Shown: positions 23,363-33,001 of the stretch, in pieces
Position numbering within the stretch: the first letter of the stretch is position 1
Layout of the letters: each line of letters opens with the position of its first letter
Assembly: GCA_005883675.1 (NCBI GenBank)
Contig: VBCM01000095.1
Span: 1-43,765 of the forward strand
DNA: 43,765 bases
Direction: 5' to 3'
From: Betaproteobacteria bacterium
GTDB lineage: Bacteria; Pseudomonadota; Gammaproteobacteria; Burkholderiales; SG8-39
Program-made: the position numbers and the translations under genes
Notes under the pieces: generated by a model
Told to the model about the DNA's origin: nothing
The model's input: the letters and a program-made list of their open reading frames with translations, nothing else
The model's database searches: none

Positions 23363-24505
23363 TTACTTCACTAGCGGGCAGTCGCCCTCTTTCTCGGGCC
23401 GGAACGCCTTGTCCGCAGGGATGGTGGCGAGGATCTTGTAGTAGTCCCACGGTCCCTTGGACTCGGAAGGCTTCTTCACCTCGACCAGATACGCGTCGTG
23501 GATCTTGCGGCCGTCGGCGCGGATGCGGCCCTTGCCGAAGAGCGGGTCGTCGGTCGGCATCTCCTTCATCTTGGCGATGACCTTCGGGGCGTCGTCGCTC
23601 TTCAGCGCCTCGACCGCCTTCAGGTAGTGCAGTACCGCCGAGTAGATGCCGGCCTGCACCATGGTGGGCATGTTGCCCTTGTATTGCGGGGCAAAGCGCT
23701 TGGCGAAGGCGCACGTCGCGTGCACGTCCGTGATGAACACCAGCATGCCGGCGAGGATTTGGCCGCCCTTGACGATACCGAACTCGGCCGCATGCTTGAT
23801 CGAGTTGATGGTGTCGCCGCCGGCGTTGGCAAGGCCGATCACCTGTGCCTTGGACGATTGCGCCTGCAGCAGGAACGAGGAGAAGTCCTGCGCGTTCAAC
23901 GGATGGCGCACCTTACCGAGCACCTTGCCGCCGTTTTTCACCACCACCTCTTCGGTATCGCGCTCGAGCGCATGGCCGAACGCGTAGTCGGCCGTGAGGA
24001 AGAACCAGGTCTTCTTGCCGGTCCCGACGATCGCGCTGCCCGTGCCGTGCGCGAGCATCCAGGTGTCGTAGGTCCAGTGGATGGTGTTGGGCGAGCACGC
24101 CTTGCCGGTGAGGTCCGAGGTCGCCGCGCCGGAGACCAGAAAGGCCTTGTTCTTCTCGCGGGTCACCTGGTTGATGGCGAGCGCCACCGACGAGGTCGGC
24201 ACGTCGACGATGACGTCCACGCCGTCGCGGTCGTACCACTGCCGCGCGATGCTCGAGCCGACCTCGGGCTTGTTCTGGTGGTCGGCGCTGATCACCTCGA
24301 CCTTCATGCCCTTCTTCGCGGCGCCGAAGTCTTCCACCGCCATCCGCGCCGCCACGACCGAGCCCGGTCCGCTGATGTCGGCATAGGCGCCCGACTGGTC
24401 GTTGAGGACACCGATCTTGACGACGCCGTCGGAGATCTGGGCGTGCGCCGGCCCGACGGCCAGCGCGACCGCCGCGAGCAGCGCGAGGACGCGGAGGGTG
24501 ATCAT
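23363..24505 (-). CDS. ABC transporter substrate-binding protein (LivK-like) with an apparent in-frame internal deletion
   Basis: 380 residues. A Sec signal peptide ends at AHA (about residue 22), followed by VVKIGVLNDQSGAYADISGPG, the usual start of LivK-like domains (IGVLNDQSGAYADISGPG). TWFFLTADYAFGHALERD and GNMPTMVQAGIYSAVLHYLKA are further family segments. Between GMLVFITDVHA and FAKRFAPQYKG (about residues 265-275; bases 23708-23722) homologues normally have around 25 more residues with a TAQGL...FYWD stretch; here only TCA joins them. The frame is kept, so a shortened protein is made, but a piece of the ligand-binding lobe is missing. GAAAGGAG precedes the ATG. It lies between the ATPase and permease genes. 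Confidence 0.88.
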   Translation of the reverse strand: MITLRVLALLAAVALAVGPAHAQISDGVVKIGVLNDQSGAYADISGPGSVVAARMAVEDFGAAKKGMKVEVISADHQNKPEVGSSIARQWYDRDGVDVIVDVPTSSVALAINQVTREKNKAFLVSGAATSDLTGKACSPNTIHWTYDTWMLAHGTGSAIVGTGKKTWFFLTADYAFGHALERDTEEVVVKNGGKVLGKVRHPLNAQDFSSFLLQAQSSKAQVIGLANAGGDTINSIKHAAEFGIVKGGQILAGMLVFITDVHATCAFAKRFAPQYKGNMPTMVQAGIYSAVLHYLKAVEALKSDDAPKVIAKMKEMPTDDPLFGKGRIRADGRKIHDAYLVEVKKPSESKGPWDYYKILATIPADKAFRPEKEGDCPLVK

Positions 24506-24541
24506 GCGCGGGCTCCTTTCACGGGTCTGTCCCGACGGGGC

Positions 24542-25134
<593 letters not shown>

Positions 25135-25142
<8 letters not shown>

Positions 25143-25890
25143 GGCCCGCTCCGAGATAGGCTTCCACGACCCGCGAGTCTCTCGACACCGTGGCGTAGTC
25201 GCCCTCGGCCAAGATCTCGCCGCGCTGGAGCACGGTGATGCGGTCCGAGAGCGTGGAGACGACCGACAGGTTGTGCTCGACCATCAGCACCGTGCGATTG
25301 GCCGAGACGCGCTTCACGAGCGCCGTGATGCGCTCGACGTCGCCGTGCGTCATGCCAGCGGTCGGCTCATCGAGCAGCATCATTTCCGGGTCGAGCGCGA
25401 GCGTGGTGGCAATCTCGAGCGCCCGCTTGCGTCCGTACGGCAGCTCCACCGCCACCGTGCCTTCGAACTCGGCAAGGCCGACCGCGTCGATGAGTTGCCG
25501 CGCGGCGTCGTTTAGCTCATCGAGCACGCGCTCCGTGCGCCAGAAGTCGAACGAATGGCCGCGCTTTCGCTGCAGGGCGATGCGCACGTTCTCGAGCACC
25601 GTAAGGTGCGGAAACACCGCCGAGATCTGGAACGAGCGCACGAGGCCCATGCGCGCAATGGTCGAAGGGCTCGCGCCCGTGATCTCGCGCCCCCGGTAGA
25701 AGATTTGTCCCCGGGTGGGGACAAGGAAGTGCGTGAGCAAGTTGAAGCAAGTGGTCTTGCCCGCGCCGTTCGGTCCGATCAGTGCGTGGATGCTGCCGCG
25801 CCGCACCTTTAGCGCGACGTCCTTGACGGCGACGAACCCCTTGAATTCCTTGGTGAGCGCGCGAGTCTCTAGGATGATATCGTCGGCCAA
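25135..25890 (-). CDS. ABC transporter ATPase (LivG family)
   Basis: 251 residues, complete. Walker A is GPNGAGKTT (about residue 38), the LivG-type segment is MGLVRSFQISAVFPHLTVLENV (RSFQISAVFPHLTVLENV shown), the signature region is LPYGRKRALEIATTLAL (about 155, in place of the canonical LSGGQ as usual for LivG), Walker B MMLLDEPTAGM (about 171) and H-loop MVEHNLSVV (about 203). It powers the permease pair. The start is TTG at 25890 with GGGGAGGG four bases upstream; no ATG is available nearby. It follows the enoyl-CoA hydratase gene after 38 bases. Confidence 0.92.
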
Positions 25891-25928
25891 CCAGCCCTCC
25901 CCTGCTGCGCCGCGCCACTATACATGCT

Positions 25929-26720
25929 TCAGTGCTTGGGCGGCGGCCGCTTGCCGAGGAAGGCATCCATGCCCGCTCGCCCTTCGTCGTGCGCAAAGCT
26001 CGCCGAAATAACGCCAGAGGCGAGCTCATAGGCTTTCGCAGCGCCGAGATCGAGCTGCTGGTAGAACGCGCGCTTGCCCGCCGCGGTCTGCACCGGCGGC
26101 TTCTCGGCGATGGCGCGCGCGAGCTTCTCGGTTTCGCGCTCGAGCGCCGCTGGCGCTACCACGCGGTTGACCATTCCCCAGTCGAGCGCGGTGCGCGCAT
26201 CGATCTGCTCGCCGGTGAGCAGCATCTCCAGCGCACGCTTGCGCGAGATGTTCCGGCCCACGGCGACGCCGGGCGTCGAGCAGAAGAAGCCCCAAGTGAC
26301 GCCCGGCGTGGCGAACTTGGCCGTGTCCGCTGCGATGGCGAGATCGCATTGCGCGACCAACTGACAGCCGGCCGCGGCGGCGACGCCTTGCACTCGCGCG
26401 ATCACCGGCTGCGGCAGCGCGGTGATGGTCTGCATCATGCGGCTGCATTTGCCGAAGAGCTCCTCGATCTTCGGCAGCTCCGCGAGCGCGCGGATTTCCT
26501 TGATGTCGTGCCCCGCGCTGAATGCCCGGCCGCTGGCCGCCAGTACGACCACGCGCACACGCTTGTCCTCGGCGATGGCGTCGAAAGCTTCCTGCAGGGC
26601 CTCGAGCATCTCGGTAGTGAGCAGGTTCATCTGTGCCGCCCGATTCATCGTCAGCGTGCAGATGCCGTCGCGATCCTCGCGCAGCAGGATCGACGCTTCG
26701 CTCTTCGGGATGGCGCTCAT
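25929..26720 (-). CDS. Enoyl-CoA hydratase/isomerase-family protein
   Basis: 263 residues of the crotonase fold. The oxyanion-hole segments are GRAFSAGHDIKEI (about residues 65-77) and VQGVAAAAGCQLVAQCDLAIA (QGVAAAAGCQLVAQCDLAI, about 108). Of the two catalytic Glu of classic hydratases, the first position lies in AAAGCQLVAQ and reads without Glu, so hydration is not assured; isomerase, thioesterase or other crotonase chemistry is possible. The C-terminal DEGRAGMDAFLGKRPP is typical. The ATG at 26720 overlaps the synthetase stop as ATGA. It would act on the CoA ester made by that synthetase. Confidence 0.9.
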   Translation of the reverse strand: MSAIPKSEASILLREDRDGICTLTMNRAAQMNLLTTEMLEALQEAFDAIAEDKRVRVVVLAASGRAFSAGHDIKEIRALAELPKIEELFGKCSRMMQTITALPQPVIARVQGVAAAAGCQLVAQCDLAIAADTAKFATPGVTWGFFCSTPGVAVGRNISRKRALEMLLTGEQIDARTALDWGMVNRVVAPAALERETEKLARAIAEKPPVQTAAGKRAFYQQLDLGAAKAYELASGVISASFAHDEGRAGMDAFLGKRPPPKH

Positions 26721-28293
26721 GTATCGATCGCGGTGGTCGATTTCGCGCGCTCGCGCAGCACGAACTTCTGGATCTTGCCGGTCGAGGTCTTCGGCAGCTC
26801 GCCGAATATGATCGCGCGCGGCGCCTTGAACCGCGCCAAGTGCTGGCGACAGAACTCGATCAGCTCGCTTTGGCTCACCTTGGCGCCAACCTTCAGCTCG
26901 ACGAAGGCGCAGGGCGTCTCGCCCCATTTGGCGTCGGGCTTGGCGACCACGGCGGCGGCGAGCACCGCAGGATGGCGGTAAAGCACGTCCTCCACCTCGA
27001 GCGAGGAAATGTTCTCGCCGCCCGAGATGATGATGTCCTTCGAGCGGTCGCGGATCTTGATGTAGCCGTCGGGCTGCATCACGGCGAGATCGCCGGAACG
27101 GAACCAGCCGCCGCGGAAGGCCTCGTCGGTCGCGCTCTTGTTCTTGAGATAACCCTTCATTGTGATGTTGCCGCGGAACATGATCTCGCCCATCGTCTCG
27201 CCGTCTGCGGGCACCGGTCGCATGGTCTCGGGATCCATGACCGTGAGGCCTTCTTCGACGTGGTAGCGCACCCCCTGGCGGCCGTTCAGCCGCACCTGCT
27301 CGCCGAGCGCTAGCTCGGTCCATTCCGGATGCTTGGCGCAGACGCTCGCCGGGCCGTAGACCTCGGTGAGGCCATAGACGTGCGTGATGTCGAAGCCCAT
27401 CTTCGCCATGCCTTCGATCATCGAGGCGGGCGGCGCGGCCGCGGCGACGAGCGCGCTTACCTTGTGCTCGATGCCGCGCTTCAGCTCGTCAGGCGCGTTG
27501 ATCAGCGTCTGGTGCACGATCGGCGCGCCGCAATAGTGCGAGACGCGGTGCTCCTTGATGAGCCGGAAGATCGACGGTGCCTCGACCCGGCGCAGGCAGA
27601 TGTTCGTCCCCGCGTTCGCCGCCATCGTCCAGGGAAAGCACCAGCCGTTGCAGTGGAACATCGGCAGCGTCCAGAGATACACCGAATGGTGCGCCATGCC
27701 CCAGACGAGGATGTTGCCCACACCATTAAGGTAGGCGCCGCGGTGGTGGTACACCACGCCCTTCGGGTTGCCGGTGGTACCGGAGGTGTAGTTGAGCGAG
27801 ATCGCTTCCCATTCGTCGGCAGACGCTTGCCGCCCGGGAACTGGGCGTCCAGTGCATCGACGACGGTGATCTTGTTCTGCAGCAGCTCGAGCGCCGCTGC
27901 GATGGTCGGCGCAAATTCCGGATCGGTAATGAGAAGCCGCGCCTCACCGTGCTCGAGCATGAAGGCAATCGCGTCGGCGTCGAGCCGCGTATTCAAGGTG
28001 GTCAGCACGGCGCCCGCCATGGCGACACCGAAATGGCACTCGTACATCGGCGGCGTGTTGGGCAGCATCGCGGCCACCGTATGGCCGACGCCAATGCCGC
28101 GCTTCGCGAGCGCGGCGGCAAGCCGCCGGCAGCGCGCATAGGTCTCGGCCCAGGTGTAGCGCTCGGCGCCGTGGATGACCGACGGGCGCTGGGGATAAAC
28201 GTATGCGGCGCGCTCGAGGAACGAAAGCGGCGTCAGCGACGCGTAGTTGGCCGCGTTCTTTTCCAGATTGTGATCAAAGATCGACGCGGCCAT
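26717..28293 (-). pseudogene. AMP-forming acyl-CoA synthetase, broken by an internal out-of-frame deletion
   Basis: The frame from ATG 28293 gives a normal N-terminus (NLEKNAANYASLTPLSFLERA, here shortened to NAANYASLTPLSFLERA; MLPNTPPMYECHFGVAMAG) as far as DAQFPGGKRL. At about 27818-27832 the sequence shifts frame; the remainder reads ADEWEAISLNYTSGTTGNPKG and continues through GLTEVYGP, WFRSGD, DRSKDIIISGGENI and the C-terminal KTSTGKIQKF lysine motif to the stop at 26717. About 25 residues are absent between the two blocks by comparison with the family. Otherwise all motifs are intact, so the lesion is either recent or an assembly fault. The family activates short or medium carboxylic acids; it pairs with the enoyl-CoA hydratase gene. 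Confidence 0.86.
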
Positions 28294-28352
28294 GGGCCAA
28301 GTATAGCGGTCCGGCGGTGGACGATTCACACGGCGCGCCGTCGAATAAGGAC

Positions 28353-29087
28353 ATGCGAAAAACGATCCTCGTAGTAGCGGGCATGTTCTCGGTATCGCTC
28401 GCGCTCGTCACCTGGCTCGGCCAGAGCATCGCCGACCCGGCGTGGCTCGCGCTCGGCCTCGCCATCGCCGCGATCTGCATCGCCTCCTACGGCACGCTGA
28501 AGGCAGGACTGCTCGAGTTCTCGCCGGAAGTGCTCGCCGGCGACGTCATCGTGCCGCGCCCCAGCCGCGCTGGCGGCGACGTGAAGCTCTTGCTGCCGCT
28601 GCAGTTCACGAACGCCGGGGGCGGCGACGGCATCGTCGAGTGGGTGGCGCTGCGGCTGACGATCGATGGCGACATTCAGCACTCGGTGCTGCTCTCGCCG
28701 GTAGCGGAAGTCGACATGCAGCGCTTCATCCAGGCGAAGCGGCGCCTCGACGAGGACAACGCGATCGAGCCCTTCACCGCCTTCGCGCTGGAGGCAAAGC
28801 GCTCGCTCGCCAAGTTCGTGCTCTTCGACCTCGCCGAGCGCGGGCGCACCGAGCCGCTACGGCTACGCAACGGGCGCTGGGCGTTCGAGCTCTTCGTCAA
28901 GTCGAGCGCCAACCGCACGCCGAAGCTCGAGCGCAGCTTCGAGCATGTGGTCGAGCGCAAGCACGCCGAGCAGCTCGCCGCCGACCAGCCGGTCTACCTC
29001 ATCAGCTACCAGATCACCCTGCCCAGCGCGCGGCGCGAGCTTGCCGGCGCCGAATGGATGCCGCGCGGCGCGCGCTACTCGGGCTAA
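28353..29087 (+). CDS. Unknown membrane-anchored protein
   Basis: 244 residues, not recognised. Two hydrophobic helices lie at the N-terminus (ILVVAGMFSVSLALVTWLG and WLALGLAIAAICIASYGTL), followed by a soluble region of about 185 residues rich in charged residues and predicted beta structure (LLLPLQFTNAGGGDGIVEW, LRLTIDGD). The pattern of a short hairpin anchor plus a beta-rich domain is seen in many uncharacterised envelope proteins. The ATG at 28353 has AAGGA close upstream; the frame is open further upstream but antisense to the acyl-CoA synthetase. It is transcribed alone, divergent from the synthetase operon (59 bases between starts) and convergent with the DUF4824 gene. Confidence 0.75.
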   Translation: MRKTILVVAGMFSVSLALVTWLGQSIADPAWLALGLAIAAICIASYGTLKAGLLEFSPEVLAGDVIVPRPSRAGGDVKLLLPLQFTNAGGGDGIVEWVALRLTIDGDIQHSVLLSPVAEVDMQRFIQAKRRLDEDNAIEPFTAFALEAKRSLAKFVLFDLAERGRTEPLRLRNGRWAFELFVKSSANRTPKLERSFEHVVERKHAEQLAADQPVYLISYQITLPSARRELAGAEWMPRGARYSG

Positions 29088-29183
29088 GCGGCATGCTCCA
29101 GCGACAAGGCGACACCGCGGAGACGGCCGCGCTCACTTAACAGCCCCTGCCAGCCACGCTGGATGGCGCTTACCGCGGTATTC

Positions 29184-30026
29184 CTACGGCTTGCGCGTCG
29201 CGCCGGTGAGTGAAGGCTCCAGGCGCTTTCCAAACGCGACAGCAGCTTCAAACTTGGGACCGGCTGGAGATTCTGCTGACGGGTAATAACCTCGGCTTGT
29301 AAGTCCCTCGAACACGGGGCGAAATTCCAGCGGGACGTTGACACTGTCGATCGCAAGACCTTCCACTCTTCCCCACTCGCCCTTGCCGTAGCGAGTCGTT
29401 GGCGGATGGACGCGCCCTCTTACGATTGAGTACCGTGTCCGGTCTGGATACTTCGCCCGAAGATTCGCGGCATCCAGTCCGGCATCGATCACGAACAGTC
29501 GGCTGCTCTCTGATTCCTCGTGCCGCAGCCACTTCGCCCGCCATTGTGCCTTGCCCGCCGCTTCTTCATTTTGCGACCGTTGAGCGGTCTCGCGCGTGCG
29601 CTCAAGCACCGCCCGATACGTGGGACCATCAAACTCCAGCGCAAGGAAGACTTCTTTGGCCCCCAGTTTGTCGTAACGCCTCTTCTGTGCCTCGGTCGCC
29701 GTGCTCGACGGTGGCTCAATCCCGAGCTCCTTCAGCTTCGCTCCGTCGAGCCACGTGGCACGACCTCCTACGCTGACAAAGCCGAAGTAATACGCGCGTC
29801 CTTCGCTTTCCTCGTCCCTGACTCGCCAAAGGAGTTTGAGAGACAGCCCGCTATTTTCCTTTTGGAAGGCCCATGGTCGCGGCACGCTCAGCTCGCGTTC
29901 GGTCAACCGCAAACGGCTTTCCGGCTCGCCACTCCGGTTGTAGGCCACTCCTATAAGCACAATCAGATTGACGAGCGCGATAAGCGAAAGGCCAGTCACC
30001 GCAGTCCATTTGGGGGACCACTTCAT
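29184..30026 (-). CDS. DUF4824 family protein
   Basis: 280 residues with one N-terminal membrane helix (LSLIALVNLIVLIGVAYNRSG) and a large periplasmic part. The GVAYNRSGEPES boundary followed by LTERELSVPRPW is the DUF4824 pattern as I know it; no enzymatic motif is evident. The ATG at 30026 overlaps the DUF2157 stop as ATGA, and the two families commonly occur together, which supports both calls. The DNA here is visibly less GC-rich than the flanking genes, with more A/T at third codon positions, so the pair may have been acquired. The longer open frame upstream belongs to the DUF2157 gene region. Confidence 0.78.
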   Translation of the reverse strand: MKWSPKWTAVTGLSLIALVNLIVLIGVAYNRSGEPESRLRLTERELSVPRPWAFQKENSGLSLKLLWRVRDEESEGRAYYFGFVSVGGRATWLDGAKLKELGIEPPSSTATEAQKRRYDKLGAKEVFLALEFDGPTYRAVLERTRETAQRSQNEEAAGKAQWRAKWLRHEESESSRLFVIDAGLDAANLRAKYPDRTRYSIVRGRVHPPTTRYGKGEWGRVEGLAIDSVNVPLEFRPVFEGLTSRGYYPSAESPAGPKFEAAVAFGKRLEPSLTGATRKP

Positions 30027-31078
30027 GCGATGCGCATGCGAAGCCGGCGGAAGATCATGAGGAAGAGCACCGCTGTCATGCCGACCACGAGGAAGAACAA
30101 ATACTTCGGCATGATTTCCCACCACCAGTCGAAGAATTTTGTGTAGAGGAAGATCAGGAAAAACACAACGCCCGTATTAACAACGTGCACCCAACCCTTT
30201 TGGACGCCAAGCCATGCGACGAGCGCGCTCGCCGCGAATCCGAGCACCTGATAAGTGTTCTTCAAAATGTGCTCATCCCAAGGCAAATAGCTCAGGTCTC
30301 CCCAGTTGGCTAGCACGAGCATTGGTAGAAATAACGTCAGCAATGCCATGACTCTGAACGTCGCTGCAAAGCCGCCGAATCGGTGGTGAGGGATGACCTG
30401 TGGAACCAAGAACAGAATCAGCGCCGCCGGGAAAAAGTTCTCTGGTCGTTCCCCGAAGTACAGCCAGTACATACCGCCGACTGTGCCGGTGCGTGAGCCG
30501 ATGAAAGCGATGATGCAAAGCAGCCCGGCGACCAGCAGAAGGCGCAGGTCACACGCGTAGGCCAGCAATAACGCAAGTGCGGCCCATGGTATGAGCGCCT
30601 TATCGGAAGGCGTTACGTCGAAGATCCGCCCGAGCATCGCTATGTTCAGCACGAAGCAGACAAACGCCACCAGTGCGGCAAGCTTGGTGAAGTACCCCGA
30701 GCCTTCGCGGCGCTGGATCAACAGCGTCGCCACAAAGGTGCCAAGAGCCGCCAAGACCAGTATCGCAACCTGAACAGGCGTTGCAAATAGTCCCCAGATC
30801 TGGAAGAAAAGGAAGAAGACGCTCGCTCCGAGCGCGAGTGCGCCGATCAACGATGCGATCCGCATGCCCAACGAAAGCTGCTTCGCCTGGCTGTCGGTAT
30901 CGACATCGAAAACCTGCGCAAACTGTCCGAGTAAATCTCCGTGATAGCGATCGAGGGCACGCGTCTGCTCGTCCGTCAGCAGCAGCACGCCACGGCGATG
31001 CAAGTCCTGCAGCTCTCGCTGGAATGCACGAATCTCGTCGGTACGTCGCTGCGCGTCGGCGCGGGACTCGACTGGCAA
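30023..31078 (-). CDS. DUF2157 domain multi-pass membrane protein
   Basis: 351 residues. An N-terminal soluble part of about 60 residues (RRTDEIRAFQRELQDLHRRG, LLTDEQTRALDRYH) is followed by about nine or ten hydrophobic helices, ending in a basic RRLRMRIA tail. This matches DUF2157-type proteins, which have no assigned function but recur next to DUF4824 or DUF4401 proteins. The start is TTG at 31078 with AGGA six bases upstream; no ATG is available before the first helices. It lies 15 bases downstream of the dnaQ stop on the same strand, yet base composition differs, so it may be an insertion downstream of a conserved block. Confidence 0.78.
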   Translation of the reverse strand: MPVESRADAQRRTDEIRAFQRELQDLHRRGVLLLTDEQTRALDRYHGDLLGQFAQVFDVDTDSQAKQLSLGMRIASLIGALALGASVFFLFFQIWGLFATPVQVAILVLAALGTFVATLLIQRREGSGYFTKLAALVAFVCFVLNIAMLGRIFDVTPSDKALIPWAALALLLAYACDLRLLLVAGLLCIIAFIGSRTGTVGGMYWLYFGERPENFFPAALILFLVPQVIPHHRFGGFAATFRVMALLTLFLPMLVLANWGDLSYLPWDEHILKNTYQVLGFAASALVAWLGVQKGWVHVVNTGVVFFLIFLYTKFFDWWWEIMPKYLFFLVVGMTAVLFLMIFRRLRMRIA

Positions 31079-31093
31079 GCTAGATCCTGGGCC

Positions 31094-31804
31094 TCATATG
31101 GCTGCCAGCTTGCGCCAAAGGCTCGGGGCCTTGCGCTCCTTCTCCATGGCGTCGAGGTACTGCTCGTGGAGCGCCACTTCTTCCGGCAATGCCGGCAGGA
31201 GGATGAGATTGGAGAGGTCCACCTGCATGAGCGCCGCCGCTGCTGCCGCCGCGGCAGGCGTCTCGAGCTCCATGACCAGGCTCTCCTGGCCGCGCGTCAT
31301 GGCGAGGTAGCACTCGGCAAGGAGCCGGGCATCGAGCAGCGCCCCGTGCAGCGTGCGGTGGGCGTTGCCGATGAAATAGCGCTCGCAGAGCGCGTCCAGC
31401 GTGTTCTTCCTGCCCGGATGCAGCTCGCGCGCATGGACGAGCGTGTCGGTCACCTTCGCGACGTGATCCGCCAGCCCCCCGTGGCCGGCGCGACCGAGCT
31501 CGAGGTCGAGGAACTCCACGTCGAACTCGGCGTTGTGGATGATCAGCTCGGCGCCGGCGACGAAGTCCAGGAACTCGCGCGCCACGTCAGCGAACTTGGG
31601 CTTCGCGCGCAGGTCCTCGAGCGTCAGCCCATGCACGCGCGTCGCGCCGAGGTCGACGTCGCGCTCCGGATTCAGATAGCTGTGGAACTGGCGCTCGCTC
31701 AGGCGCCGCGAGAGGATCTCGACACAGCCGATTTCGATGATGCGATCGCCGAGCTTGGCGTTGAGTCCCGTGGTTTCGGTGTCAAGGACGACTTGGCGCG
31801 TCAT
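31094..31804 (-). CDS. dnaQ: DNA polymerase III epsilon subunit (3'-5' proofreading exonuclease)
   Basis: 236 residues with the DEDDh exonuclease domain: [10 protein letters not shown] (ExoI, about residues 5-14), [16 protein letters not shown] (ExoII, about 88) and [15 protein letters not shown] (ExoIII, catalytic His and Asp, about 147). It removes misincorporated bases in the polymerase III core. The C-terminal part ([17 protein letters not shown]) is the region that contacts the alpha subunit. The ATG at 31804 starts directly before the fold, 23 bases inside the end of rnhA; the frame extends 15 codons further upstream but with no conserved sequence. The rnhA-dnaQ pair is standard in betaproteobacteria. 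Confidence 0.96.
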   Translation of the reverse strand: MTRQVVLDTETTGLNAKLGDRIIEIGCVEILSRRLSERQFHSYLNPERDVDLGATRVHGLTLEDLRAKPKFADVAREFLDFVAGAELIIHNAEFDVEFLDLELGRAGHGGLADHVAKVTDTLVHARELHPGRKNTLDALCERYFIGNAHRTLHGALLDARLLAECYLAMTRGQESLVMELETPAAAAAAAALMQVDLSNLILLPALPEEVALHEQYLDAMEKERKAPSLWRKLAAI

Positions 31805-32240
31805 TGTTGCTAGGTATCCCCTTATTTGCGAGAGCGTCTGCGCGCTCATTTTCCGGGTGCCCGGCGTGGCCGCGCACCCAGTGCCACTCTACCTGATGTT
31901 TGGCCGCGAGCTGCTCGAGCTCCTGCCAGAGATCGATATTCTTCACCGGCTGCTTGTCCGCCGTGCGCCAGCCGCGGCGCTTCCAGTCGTGGATCCAGGT
32001 CGAGATGCCTTTCTGGACGTAGAGCGAGTCGGTGTACAGGCGCACGCGGCTCGGGCGCTTGAGGGCCTCCAGCGCCCGGATCACCGCCATGAGCTCCATG
32101 CGGTTGTTGGTCGTGTCGGCTTCGCCGCCGTAGATCTCCTTCTCGGCGCCCCTGGCGCGCAGCAGGGCGCCCCAGCCGCCGGGGCCGGGATTGCCGCGGC
32201 AGGCGCCGTCGCTGTAGATCTCCACCACATCGTCAGCCAT
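31782..32240 (-). CDS. rnhA: Ribonuclease HI
   Basis: 152 residues, the normal length. The four acidic active-site residues are visible: Asp of [17 protein letters not shown] (about residue 11), Glu of [10 protein letters not shown] (about 49), Asp of LYTDSLYV (about 70) and Asp of [10 protein letters not shown] (about 134); [16 protein letters not shown] is the usual His-containing handle end. It degrades the RNA of RNA-DNA hybrids. It begins inside the end of the methyltransferase gene (8-base overlap) and its end overlaps dnaQ, so the three are co-transcribed leftwards. Confidence 0.97.
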   Translation of the reverse strand: MADDVVEIYSDGACRGNPGPGGWGALLRARGAEKEIYGGEADTTNNRMELMAVIRALEALKRPSRVRLYTDSLYVQKGISTWIHDWKRRGWRTADKQPVKNIDLWQELEQLAAKHQVEWHWVRGHAGHPENERADALANKGIPSNNDAPSRP

Positions 32241-32997
32241 GGTTTTTGTGGGAGCGCTGCGACACCGGCGCGAGCGAGCGGCGCCGCGCGCGCTCCACGC
32301 GCCAGGCGGGGGTGACGAGCCGCATGCCGTGCACGCGCTTCACGGCGCGGATCACGTAGATGCCGCCAAGGATCGGCCACCAGCGCGCGCCCGCCTTTTC
32401 CATGAACGCGAAGCGATCGAGCCACAGCTGCTGGCGGAACGGCGGCGCGTAGCAGCCGAACTGCCCGCCGTTGATCTCGAAGCCGAGCACGCGCAGCCAG
32501 TCGCGCAGGCGCAGGAGGCCGATCATGCGCGCATCCCATGGCACGCCGGCACGGCGCGATGTGAAAAGTTGCCGCAGGCGCCAAAGCGACGCCGTGTTGA
32601 ACCCTGAGATCACGATCTGGCCCTCCGGCATCAGGACGCGCTCGGCTTCGCGTAATACTTCATGCGCATTGGGGTGGAACTCGAGCACGTGCGGCAGCAC
32701 GACGAGATCGACGCTTTGCGAGGCGAGCGGCAATTGCAGCGGATCGGCGGCGATCGCCGCACCTGGCTCCAGCGCGAGCGTGAAGCGGAAGCGGATGCGG
32801 TTCTGTCGCAGGAAATCGACTTCCGGTAGGCCGACCTGTACTGCCCGGAAACCGAACACATCATCGACAGCGCTGTCAAACTGGGCAAGCTCCCAGCCGA
32901 GGACATAGGCCCCTTGGGGTGTGCCGAACCACCCGGAAAGAGACGAGCGCTCGCCGTTATACTTCTGCGCCCCGTTCTGCACGAAGGGTTGTCGCAT
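32233..32997 (-). CDS. Class I SAM-dependent methyltransferase-like protein (rnhA-linked family)
   Basis: About 254 residues. The family normally upstream of rnhA in betaproteobacteria starts [22 protein letters not shown]; here the same is seen about residue 18 on ([16 protein letters not shown]). [27 protein letters not shown] ([17 protein letters not shown]) is the post-I to motif II region, and [15 protein letters not shown] follows. Motif I glycines are weak, so activity is not certain. Start choice is open: ATG 32997 or 33003, or GTG 32982; the first two would overlap the start region of the divergent gloB gene. Target unknown. Confidence 0.86.
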   Translation of the reverse strand: MRQPFVQNGAQKYNGERSSLSGWFGTPQGAYVLGWELAQFDSAVDDVFGFRAVQVGLPEVDFLRQNRIRFRFTLALEPGAAIAADPLQLPLASQSVDLVVLPHVLEFHPNAHEVLREAERVLMPEGQIVISGFNTASLWRLRQLFTSRRAGVPWDARMIGLLRLRDWLRVLGFEINGGQFGCYAPPFRQQLWLDRFAFMEKAGARWWPILGGIYVIRAVKRVHGMRLVTPAWRVERARRRSLAPVSQRSHKNHG

Positions 32998-33001
32998 CAA
33001 C

